Below, in pieces: positions 6,578 to 11,465 of a DNA stretch of 11,465 nt. Origin of the DNA: Patescibacteria group bacterium (lineage in GTDB: Bacteria; Patescibacteria; UBA1384; CAILIB01); the NCBI GenBank assembly GCA_020696955.1, contig JAJFBK010000025.1:1-11465 (forward strand). Direction: 5' to 3'. Every line of letters begins with the position of its first letter. Within the stretch, counting starts at the first letter, position 1. A program made the position numbers and the translations under genes. The notes beneath the pieces are model-generated. The model made no database searches and had not been told where the DNA came from. It saw only the letters and a program-made list of their open reading frames with translations.

Positions 6578-7840
6578 TTACTTTTCAGCTGGTGCTTCGG
6601 TCTCTTCAGTGGTCTCGTCCTCGCCTACGCTTTCTGACAATTTCTTACGAGTTGTCTTCTTGCGAGGCTTCTTTTCTTCTTCAACGGTTCCGGCTTCTTC
6701 TTTAGCGGTCTCATTTACTTTCTTATAAGAAAGTCCGAGACGATGCTGGTCAGGGTCAATTGAGATGATCTTGAAGTCGAAGTTTTCACCTAGGTGAAGA
6801 ATGGTACCAGGATCGGTGATGCGCTCGTTTGAGATTTCAGAAATATGAACAAGTCCATCAATGTCTGAGTCTAGGCGAACGAAAACTCCGAACGGGGTAA
6901 CACGGGTAACCAATCCCTTCACAACGTCACCAACCTTATATTTGCTGGCGGCTTGCTGCCATGGATCGGCGAGTAGGCGCTTTATCGAAAGTGAGACTCG
7001 GTTGTCAGCGGTGGATACTACCAACACCTTAACCTTGTCACCGATCGCATAGAGTGAAGCAATATCGGTAACGCGTCCCCAAGCAATCTCGGAGATGTGA
7101 ACCAATCCTTCCAATGCGTCGTTTTCATTTCCGATTTTAACGAAGATACCGAAATCAACGATTCCTGTAATTGCTCCGTCAAGAACGTCACCCTCTTTGA
7201 TGTGCAGAAGCTTGGCTTCCTGAATGGAATCACCGGCTGCTTTCTCGGAAAAGATAAGCTTACCTTGTGACATGTCGAAGTTGATCACTTTGACTGTCAG
7301 CATTTGGCCTACCAAATCTTTCAAGCGAGCGTAGATCTCATCAAGATTTCCACCGTCTACACGAGGATAGTGCTCAGAAGCAAGCTGGGATACCGGCAAG
7401 AATCCGGTGAAATCACCGAGTTCAATAAGGAGTCCGCCCTTGTTCGCATCACTAACCTTGACCTGCATAGGCTGACCGTCTTTGACGCGTTCCTGCAGTT
7501 CATTTGAAATGCGCTCACGATCAGCACGTCGGAGTGACAGAACGATGTTTCCACGTTCGTCTTCCAGTACCAATACGGAAGCCATTACTTCGTCACCGGG
7601 CTTTAGTTCACTGGAGAGAACAGAAAGCTCTCTTTCAGGAATAACTCCTACGGCAACACCTTGGATGTCGACCCAAATTCGGGTAGCGGATGAGGAAATA
7701 ACATTTCCGGCAACCACTGCTCCAGGAATGAAAGGTACAACCTTTCCTCCCTGTTCACGCAATAGAGATTCCATTGTCGGCGCGGTGTTCTCTGTCACCT
7801 TCTCTTCTGTTTGCACCTTTTCTACTTCTTCTGTGGTCAT
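6578..7840 (-). CDS. rpsA: 30S ribosomal protein S1
   Basis: A 420-residue protein with four S1/OB-fold repeats at roughly 38-108, 119-200, 213-287 and 301-374. The last two carry the classic signatures DFGIFVKIG...GLVHISEI and PFGVFVRLD...GLVHISEI. A Lys/Glu-rich tail (about 375-420, KKPRKKTTRKK then acidic) follows. E. coli S1 has six repeats; four is common in other phyla. It binds mRNA at the 30S platform and helps initiation on weak or structured leaders, which is apt for a genome with several genes lacking Shine-Dalgarno sequences. AGAAAGGG at 7857-7850 lies 9 nt before the ATG at 7840. It is followed at 9 bp by the MBL-like gene, and preceded by a leader with two hairpins. Confidence 0.95.
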   Translation of the reverse strand: MTTEEVEKVQTEEKVTENTAPTMESLLREQGGKVVPFIPGAVVAGNVISSSATRIWVDIQGVAVGVIPERELSVLSSELKPGDEVMASVLVLEDERGNIVLSLRRADRERISNELQERVKDGQPMQVKVSDANKGGLLIELGDFTGFLPVSQLASEHYPRVDGGNLDEIYARLKDLVGQMLTVKVINFDMSQGKLIFSEKAAGDSIQEAKLLHIKEGDVLDGAITGIVDFGIFVKIGNENDALEGLVHISEIAWGRVTDIASLYAIGDKVKVLVVSTADNRVSLSIKRLLADPWQQAASKYKVGDVVKGLVTRVTPFGVFVRLDSDIDGLVHISEISNERITDPGTILHLGENFDFKIISIDPDQHRLGLSYKKVNETAKEEAGTVEEEKKPRKKTTRKKLSESVGEDETTEETEAPAEK

Positions 7841-7864
7841 ATGTAATAACCCTTTCTCTGCTCA

Positions 7865-7919
7865 GTGAGTATGCTCACCTGCATATGCGAATACGCATTT
7901 TTTGCGTACTTGAATATGC
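7865..7919 (-). promoter_or_regulatory. rpsA leader with two hairpins
   Basis: Between the shifted stop of the membrane-protein frame (7920) and the rpsA Shine-Dalgarno lie two stem-loops: a 17-position imperfect hairpin (7881-7897 with 7903-7919, 5-nt loop, 14 Watson-Crick pairs) and a 5-bp GTGAG/CTCAC hairpin (7865-7869 with 7874-7878, 4-nt loop). On the minus strand neither is followed by a U-tract, so they are not ordinary terminators. They end just before the Shine-Dalgarno. S1 of E. coli represses its own mRNA through a structured leader; a similar role here is inference only. Confidence 0.45.
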
Positions 7920-7974
7920 CTATGATTTCTTCTTTGGTTTTGGAAGGTACTTGGTGCGGCGCTCTTCAATTTTC

Positions 7975-8361
7975 TCAGCCAGCTTCTCCTGTCGGTCGTA
8001 GACCTTTTAGGGCGTAACGGACTATTGAAACTGCCCAGACAACGGCACTAATCTCGAGAATTGTTCTCCATAGATCCATTCCAAGTAAGGGGATGCCGAA
8101 GTAGCGGAAGACAAACAGCAGTGATCCTAGCAGGGCATATGTCCAGAAAAAAGCGGAAAGCCGACTCTTCAGGGAAGGATGAACCTTGATGAATGTGCTG
8201 ACTATGCTGCCTATCCAGAAAAAAATCAAGAGACTTGCGTATATCCACATAAACTTCCACTCGAACGGTGGGGTCATGCTGGTTAAGTTCTTGAAAGAGA
8301 AGATCTCTTCAGCGCTTAATCCCGAAAACCAGTTTGTGAGAGTTGTCCACTGGGTTTGCAT
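7975..8361 (-). CDS. Small three-helix membrane protein, C-terminus probably frameshifted
   Basis: A 128-residue protein with three hydrophobic helices at about 37-58, 69-86 and 97-116; family not recognised. After ALK (117-119) the annotated frame ends in an unconvincing nine residues, GLRPTGEAG. Skipping one base at AAAAG (8008-8004) gives 27 more residues that begin VYDRQEKLAEK and end KYLPKPKKKS, stopping at TAG 7922-7920. That charged, basic tail is what one expects on the cytoplasmic side of such a protein, and would make 146 residues. So there is an indel in an A-run (real or a sequencing error), or less likely a programmed shift. No Shine-Dalgarno stands at usable distance (AGGA is about 17 nt away). 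The gene starts 43 nt after tRNA-Leu(GAG) and is probably co-transcribed with it and with rpsA. Confidence 0.7.
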   Translation of the reverse strand: MQTQWTTLTNWFSGLSAEEIFSFKNLTSMTPPFEWKFMWIYASLLIFFWIGSIVSTFIKVHPSLKSRLSAFFWTYALLGSLLFVFRYFGIPLLGMDLWRTILEISAVVWAVSIVRYALKGLRPTGEAG

Positions 8362-8404
8362 AGAGTGTGTGCGGATAATTCCTGCTAACTAATTACTGAA
8401 CTGT

Positions 8405-8490
8405 TGGTGCCGCGAGAGGGACTCGAACCCTCACACCATTGCTGGTCTAGGCCCTCAACCTAGTGCGTATACCAATTCCGCCATCGCGGC
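8405..8490 (-). tRNA. tRNA-Leu (anticodon GAG)
   Basis: Acceptor GCCGCGA (8490-8484) pairs with TCGCGGC, then A and an encoded CCA. The anticodon stem CTAGG/CCTAG holds loop TTGAGGG, anticodon GAG, reading CUC/CUU. The long variable arm ACCA-GCAA-TGGT confirms a class II leucine tRNA. No terminator follows; transcription appears to run on into the membrane protein and rpsA. Confidence 0.96.
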
Positions 8491-8523
8491 CTACCTAGAG
8501 AACAAGTAAAGAGTATCAGAAAT

Positions 8524-8552
8524 ACTATAGCAACATTCCCCTTTGCTGTCGA
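8524..8552 (-). promoter_or_regulatory. Promoter for tRNA-Leu(GAG) and probably the rpsA operon
   Basis: On the minus strand, TCGACA (8552-8547) and TATAGT (8529-8524) are spaced by exactly 17 bp, each matching consensus at 5 of 6 bases. Predicted start near 8517, about 27 nt before the mature tRNA 5' end. It is the best promoter seen upstream of the whole block down to 5010. Confidence 0.65.
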
Positions 8553-8570
8553 GGCCTTTTCTGGTGTACG

Positions 8571-9035
8571 ATGAATGTAATGAAAAAGAAACTTTCCTTC
8601 TCTGTCGAAACCATCATTGCTGCAAGTGTGCTAGTGGCCTGGAGCTTCTCAGCCGCCCTTTCCAGTTCCTCTTTAATTCCTGAGGAGTCCGTTTCCCCTT
8701 CTACTCTGGTTGTAAAGGCGGATAGGCAGCTTACTCACTCCCCGGCTTCTTTTGTTGAAACTGGGTTTTCTTCTGCATATGTCGCTGAATCAGGCCGATG
8801 GACCTGGAGCTACAGCCGTCTCATGTCAAACGGATGCCAGATGCTACTTTTAAGTGATAACCCAGTCACCATTTCTGATCCAGAAGTTCAGTTGATTACC
8901 GTTGATCTAAAAACCTACATGGTTGATGACGCCTGTCCTGAGCCTCCCGTTATAAAAACCCTTCAGGGTCGAATCTTGGCTAATGAAAACACAGAGTTCA
9001 CAGTCAAAGTAGACGGCAAAGTTGTCTATCCCTAG
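8571..9035 (+). CDS. Hypothetical secreted or membrane-anchored protein
   Basis: A 154-residue protein with a lysine-rich start (MKKK) and one hydrophobic segment at about 12-31, a signal peptide or anchor, with no lipobox cysteine. The rest (about 35-154) is polar and predicted to be outside the cell; it has just two cysteines (89 and 122), which could form a disulfide. I do not recognise the family. Two starts are possible: 8571, or the in-frame ATG at 8580 (MKKKLSF), which looks more like a signal-peptide start. No Shine-Dalgarno is present. A weak promoter-like pair, TTGCTG (8543-8548) and TACGAT (8567-8572, 18-bp spacing), would start transcription next to 8580 and favour a leaderless message, but the boxes are poor. 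It is divergent from tRNA-Leu(GAG) and lies 79 bp before comM. Confidence 0.75.
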   Translation: MNVMKKKLSFSVETIIAASVLVAWSFSAALSSSSLIPEESVSPSTLVVKADRQLTHSPASFVETGFSSAYVAESGRWTWSYSRLMSNGCQMLLLSDNPVTISDPEVQLITVDLKTYMVDDACPEPPVIKTLQGRILANENTEFTVKVDGKVVYP

Positions 9036-9088
9036 TTCGACTTGCTTCATAGGGATCTAGCTTGCGGGAACTGGATTACAGAAAGCAT

Positions 9089-9117
9089 CATGGCGGCATA
9101 TCTAACACGCTGCCATG
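9089..9117 (+). promoter_or_regulatory. Hairpin enclosing the comM start codon
   Basis: 9089-9097 (CATGGCGGC) pairs with 9109-9117 (GCTGCCATG): nine pairs, one of them G-U, with an 11-nt loop. The ATG is the last three bases of the stem. No Shine-Dalgarno is present in or before it. If the mRNA starts upstream, this would hide the start codon; if it starts within the loop the hairpin would not form. No convincing promoter was found here. Confidence 0.4.
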
Positions 9118-10596
9118 TCATACGCAAAGGTAGGAAGTGCCGCCTTGGTTGGTTCTGGAGTATTGCCAGTAAGCATTGAAGCTGACATTCAGCCCGGCTT
9201 ACCTTATTTCTCAATTATCGGTTTGCCTGATCGGCAAATAGAGGAGTCAAAGGAGCGGGTGAGAGCTGCCCTAAAAAACTCAGGGTTTATTTTTCCACTG
9301 GGAAAGATAACCGTTAATCTTTCTCCATCAGATATTCCTAAGAGGGGAACTGGCTTCGACCTGGGAATCGCTTTGGCAATTCTGGAAGCGTCGTCTCAGG
9401 TAAGCCTGAAGCTCAGTAATTGTTGGGCCATAGGGGAGCTTTCGCTTACGGGAGAGGTTGTCAGTAGTGTGGGAACAGGACTTATACTTGTTGAAGCACT
9501 TAAGCAAGGACTCCAGGGCTGTATCATATCTGAGCTGAGTGAGTTGGACTGTGAATTAGTCCACGAATGTCCGGTTTTCTTGGCTAAGAGCCTGAAAAGT
9601 ATAAGGAAAGAGGGGATATGCTTTAAGCCTAGTCAGCCTAGTCATTTTGAATCAATCCAGAGAGATTCTTATCTATTGGATTCAATAGAGCAGCAGGAAG
9701 AGGCAAAGCGAGCCGTACAAATATGTATGGCAGGAGGCCATAATCTCTTTCTGGCCGGACCTCCAGGATCTGGGAAGACCATGCTTGCCCAGGCAGCTAT
9801 AGAACTTTTGCCCTCTCTTGATAGGGCTTCCCTCCTTACCTTGATGGGCCTGCATGGATTGGCCGGCCAAAGCTTTGAGCCAGTGATGCGCCGCCCAGCA
9901 CTGCGAGCACCTCACCATACAGCTTCACTTACGACATTGCTTGGCGGAGGTTCGCAGGGAAAGCCTGGAGAAATAAGCTTGGCTCATAAGGGTATTCTGT
10001 TTCTTGATGAGTTCTCTGAGTTGTCTAGGCAGTGTCGTGAGTCGCTTAGACAGCCTATGCAAGAGAGGGTGGTAAGATTTAAACGAGGTGATCGCTACTT
10101 TTCTTTTGCTGCTGACACCATCGTTATAGCTGCCCAAAACCCATGTCCTTGTGGAATGGCCGGAGTAGAAGGGGAGATCTGCGTATGCAGCGTTAATGAT
10201 TTGAATAGGTACCGGCGTAAGATCTCACAGCCTCTTCTTGATCGGTTCGATCTGTTTGTTTCCATGTCAAAGGTCCATTACGGTAGTGACAAGCCCAGCG
10301 CTGATAAGTCGGGTGATCAATTGGCTAAGGAGGTGAAAAAGGCGAGAGAGACCCAGGCAAAAAGATACGGAACAGGGAAGACGAACGCCTCAATTTCTTC
10401 TGAATTACTTTTGCCCCATCTTCATCTTAATGAGGAGGTGCAAGCTTATTTAAGCAAGCTTTCTATTAAGGCAACTATTTCAAGAAGGGGAATCGACAGG
10501 ATTTGTAAGGTAGCCAGAACGATTGCAGATCTGGAGGGGAGTGATAAGCCGGGTATTCACCATTATCAGGAAGCCTGTCAGTATCGCCAGAGGTAA
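9115..10596 (+). CDS. comM: ComM/YifB family Mg-chelatase-like AAA+ ATPase
   Basis: A 493-residue protein, near the family's usual 500. The N-terminal ChlI-like domain (about 1-165) begins AKVGSAALVG and includes GLPDRQIEESKERVRAAL and NLSPSDIPKRGTGFDLGIALAIL. The AAA+ core has Walker A GPPGSGKT (215-222), PHHTAS (266-271), Walker B ILFLDEF (294-300) and LLDRFDL with the probable arginine finger (Arg377). NPCPCG (342-347) and CVC (356-358) give four cysteines that may hold zinc. The C-terminal lid has SRRGIDRICKVARTIADLEG (456-475). Family knowledge: ComM is a hexameric helicase that promotes branch migration when incoming DNA is integrated during natural transformation. The N-terminus aligns with the family, so ATG 9115 is accepted despite the missing Shine-Dalgarno. 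Confidence 0.93.
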   Translation: MSYAKVGSAALVGSGVLPVSIEADIQPGLPYFSIIGLPDRQIEESKERVRAALKNSGFIFPLGKITVNLSPSDIPKRGTGFDLGIALAILEASSQVSLKLSNCWAIGELSLTGEVVSSVGTGLILVEALKQGLQGCIISELSELDCELVHECPVFLAKSLKSIRKEGICFKPSQPSHFESIQRDSYLLDSIEQQEEAKRAVQICMAGGHNLFLAGPPGSGKTMLAQAAIELLPSLDRASLLTLMGLHGLAGQSFEPVMRRPALRAPHHTASLTTLLGGGSQGKPGEISLAHKGILFLDEFSELSRQCRESLRQPMQERVVRFKRGDRYFSFAADTIVIAAQNPCPCGMAGVEGEICVCSVNDLNRYRRKISQPLLDRFDLFVSMSKVHYGSDKPSADKSGDQLAKEVKKARETQAKRYGTGKTNASISSELLLPHLHLNEEVQAYLSKLSIKATISRRGIDRICKVARTIADLEGSDKPGIHHYQEACQYRQR

Positions 10597-10604
10597 ATTT
10601 AATC

Positions 10605-10633
10605 TGTACAGAGGCCTTTACTCCCGCTATACT
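10605..10633 (+). promoter_or_regulatory. Promoter of tRNA-Ile
   Basis: TGTACA (10605-10610) and TATACT (10628-10633) lie 17 bp apart; matches are 4 of 6 and 5 of 6. Transcription would start near 10640, about 12 nt before the tRNA. It lies just after the comM stop codon. Confidence 0.6.
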
Positions 10634-10651
10634 CGTATATGAAAAACATAC

Positions 10652-10728
10652 CGGTCTGTAGCTCAGTTGGTTAGAGCATCGCTCTTATAAGGCGAGGGTC
10701 CTGGGTTCAAGTCCCAGCAGACCGACCA
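10652..10728 (+). tRNA. tRNA-Ile with anticodon UAU
   Basis: Acceptor CGGTCTG (10652-10658) pairs with CAGACCG (10718-10724), discriminator A, encoded CCA. D-stem GCTC/GAGC, anticodon stem TCGCT/GGCGA, loop CTTATAA with anticodon TAT at 10686-10688, T-arm CTGGG-TTCAAGT-CCCAG. All stems are intact, so it looks functional. It should read AUA isoleucine codons. Most bacteria read AUA with tRNA-Ile(CAU) modified to lysidine by TilS, so UAU is unusual. Confidence 0.95.
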
Positions 10729-10763
10729 ATAAGAAAGGACTCAAAAATGAGTCCTTTCTTATT
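10728..10763 (+). terminator. Intrinsic terminator of tRNA-Ile
   Basis: A perfect 16-bp stem (10728-10743 with 10748-10763) has an AAAA loop. The 3' arm ends in TTTCTTATT, serving as U-tract. The first base of the stem is the A of the tRNA's CCA, the same close packing as at tRNA-Leu(UAA). Confidence 0.8.
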
Positions 10764-10946
10764 GTGTGAGCAGGTGTGTGGGACTTGCATACGCTCCTGC
10801 GCTTTGGCTGGAAGTATCCTGCGAAGCAGCGTACCATGTGCAAGCATGCTGGTTCAGGGTAGAGAACGGTAAACAAGTCCCAGCAGACCGGTAATCAAAA
10901 AGAGATTTCAGTGAGGTGTCTTTCTTGATTTGGCATAAGAAAATAA
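10764..10946. other. Gene-free stretch with foldable segment
   Basis: No convincing coding frame. CTTGCA-TACGCT (10784-10795) can pair with AGCGTA (10828-10833) and TGCAAG (10839-10844), a 12-bp stem with a 5-nt bulge. TGGGACTTG (10779-10787) is the inverse of CAAGTCCCA at 10874-10882. A further hairpin pairs 10894-10903 with 10919-10929 (one bulge). Together these suggest a structured RNA or the remains of an insertion next to the tRNA; no clear promoter was identified inside. Confidence 0.35.
10874..10890 (+). repeat. 17-bp direct copy of the tRNA-Ile 3' end
   Basis: 10874-10890 (CAAGTCCCAGCAGACCG) is identical to tRNA-Ile bases 10708-10724, covering T-loop, T-stem and acceptor 3' strand but not the CCA. 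The copies are 166 bp apart in the same orientation. This is the form of an integrase attachment pair, yet the interval is too short for an element and holds no integrase; it may be a scar or a minimal insertion. Confidence 0.7.
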
Positions 10947-10981
10947 AATAGTCCCGCACTACTAATGAGTGCGGGACTATT
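10947..10981 (-). terminator. Intrinsic terminator of the alpha-CTD-like gene
   Basis: A perfect 14-bp stem (10947-10960 with 10968-10981, core AGTCCCGCACT) has a 7-nt loop. On the minus strand it is followed by TTTATTTTCTT. It lies 38 nt beyond the stop codon of the gene at 11020-11367. Confidence 0.85.
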
Positions 10982-11019
10982 AAAATGGGGTGGTTGTGGT
11001 GGGGAAGTGTGGTTTCCAA

Positions 11020-11367
11020 TCAGACATCACGGTCTTTTCCGACTGGTGGTAAGCCAAACTCCCTAAGCTTTTCCTGAAGTTCGTCTGTGGATTTGGTGCT
11101 CCAATTACGAATACTCAGCAAGGTATCCTCTGAATGTCGGTAAATTTCTTGGATATAGTTCACACCAGCTCGTTTCAGGCAATTGTAGGTGCGAATGCTT
11201 AATTCAAGCTCCTCAATTCCGGCGCTTAGCTTTGTGGCCATTTCCCATACTGCCTTGTCAATCTGCTTTTCTATTGACGGCTTCACCGATGGGAACATGG
11301 TGGAAAGCTTGCCAAGAATAGAGGGGGCTTCTTCTTCGGCAAGTTCAAATGTTACTATTATTCTCAA
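11020..11367 (-). CDS. Stand-alone RNA polymerase alpha C-terminal-domain-like protein
   Basis: 115 residues when started at TTG 11367. Residues 51-106 (IEELELSIRTYNCLKRAG... to LREFGL) match the alpha-CTD helix-hairpin-helix domain of RpoA. Arg59, Asn62, Lys92 and Ser93 align with E. coli alpha residues Arg265, Asn268, Lys298 and Ser299, which contact the DNA minor groove (UP element) or activators. Residues 1-50 (MRIIVTFELA... then helices) are not recognised and are not the RpoA assembly domain, which needs about 230 residues. Start choice: the perfect AAAGGAGGTGAT Shine-Dalgarno at 11383-11372 overlaps an upstream GTG at 11376 but sits 8 nt from TTG 11367, so TTG is preferred. It is monocistronic with its own promoter and terminator. 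It may be a regulator that competes for UP elements or joins DNA (inference). Confidence 0.85.
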   Translation of the reverse strand: MRIIVTFELAEEEAPSILGKLSTMFPSVKPSIEKQIDKAVWEMATKLSAGIEELELSIRTYNCLKRAGVNYIQEIYRHSEDTLLSIRNWSTKSTDELQEKLREFGLPPVGKDRDV

Positions 11368-11371
11368 ACGT

Positions 11372-11383
11372 ATCACCTCCTTT
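11372..11383 (-). promoter_or_regulatory. Near-complete Shine-Dalgarno fixing a TTG start
   Basis: AAAGGAGGTGAT is complementary over 12 bases to the usual bacterial 16S rRNA 3' end. The GGAGG core is 8 nt from the TTG at 11367-11365. It is the longest Shine-Dalgarno in the window. Confidence 0.8.
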
Positions 11384-11401
11384 TTTTGCTAAGGATATGT
11401 T

Positions 11402-11430
11402 TTTATATCACGTCAAACCTGACCAGTCAA
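11402..11430 (-). promoter_or_regulatory. Strong sigma70-type promoter with extended -10
   Basis: On the minus strand TTGACT (11430-11425) and TATAAA (11407-11402) are 17 bp apart, each 5 of 6 to consensus, and the -10 box is preceded by TGA, the extended -10 motif. Expected start near 11395, giving a leader of about 28 nt to the TTG start. Confidence 0.75.
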
Positions 11431-11465
11431 TACTGACGGCACCATTACCAATGCTTGTAATATTT

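Noticed and set aside
8004..8010. Programmed ribosomal frameshift in the membrane protein
   Set aside because: CTA-AAA-GGT is not a recognised slippery heptamer and no stimulatory structure was seen; an indel or sequencing error in the A-run is simpler.
10725..10873. A complete integrated mobile element between the 17-bp repeats
   Set aside because: Only about 150 bp with no coding frame or integrase; at most a scar or minimal insertion.
10685..10876. Minus-strand frame ending LLGLEPRTLAL
   Set aside because: This ending is the usual spurious translation of the strand opposite a tRNA; the frame also crosses the terminator hairpin and has no ribosome-binding site.
11374..11376. GTG at 11376 as start of the alpha-CTD-like gene
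   Set aside because: It overlaps the Shine-Dalgarno core itself; TTG at 11367 has the correct 8-nt spacing.
1..11465. CRISPR array, rRNA or insertion sequence
   Set aside because: No regularly spaced repeats, rRNA signatures, transposase or terminal-repeat pairs flanking a coding frame were found on either strand.

Overview
The window looks like the chromosome of a small-genome bacterium of the Candidatus Patescibacteria (Candidate Phyla Radiation) type. The evidence is the split VirB4-like operon (PrgI family, TraC-like domain, VirB4 ATPase, cell-wall hydrolase), very compact gene packing, orphan membrane proteins, and start codons without Shine-Dalgarno sequences at first genes. This placement is inference from family content; no rRNA marker is present. 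TGA is used as a stop (for example in ATGA overlaps), so the recoded UGA=Gly code is not in use.

Left block (1-4820, minus strand): a four-gene operon reads from a promoter at 4820-4792 through PrgI, a TraC-like/VirB4 N-terminal protein, the VirB4 motor ATPase, and a large membrane-anchored protein that carries a probable double-psi beta-barrel plus an Amidase_3 domain and runs off the left edge. Genes overlap by 4 bp or lie 13 bp apart, as in a tightly coupled type IV secretion/conjugation-like machine that includes its own peptidoglycan hydrolase.

Middle block (4844-8552, minus strand): a possible single transcription unit starts at a good promoter (8552-8524) and runs tRNA-Leu(GAG), small membrane protein, rpsA (ribosomal protein S1), degenerate MBL-fold protein, DHH phosphoesterase, tRNA-Leu(UAA). 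It ends in a perfect 25-bp inverted repeat that should act as a terminator. Leucine tRNAs bracket the protein genes. The membrane protein appears to carry a single-base frameshift near its C-terminus. The rpsA leader holds two hairpins.

Right block (8567-11465): on the plus strand are a small secreted or anchored hypothetical protein, a ComM/YifB AAA+ ATPase (natural transformation), and a tRNA-Ile with the unusual anticodon UAU with its own promoter and terminator. A 256-bp gene-free stretch follows; it holds a 17-bp perfect copy of the tRNA-Ile 3' end and a foldable segment. At the right end, on the minus strand, is a stand-alone RNA polymerase alpha C-terminal-domain protein with an excellent promoter, a near-complete Shine-Dalgarno and a strong terminator.

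Functionally, the window combines a DNA or protein translocation machine with wall hydrolase, a competence ATPase (ComM), RNA turnover (DHH) and translation genes. I see no complete mobile element, integrase, CRISPR array or rRNA gene.
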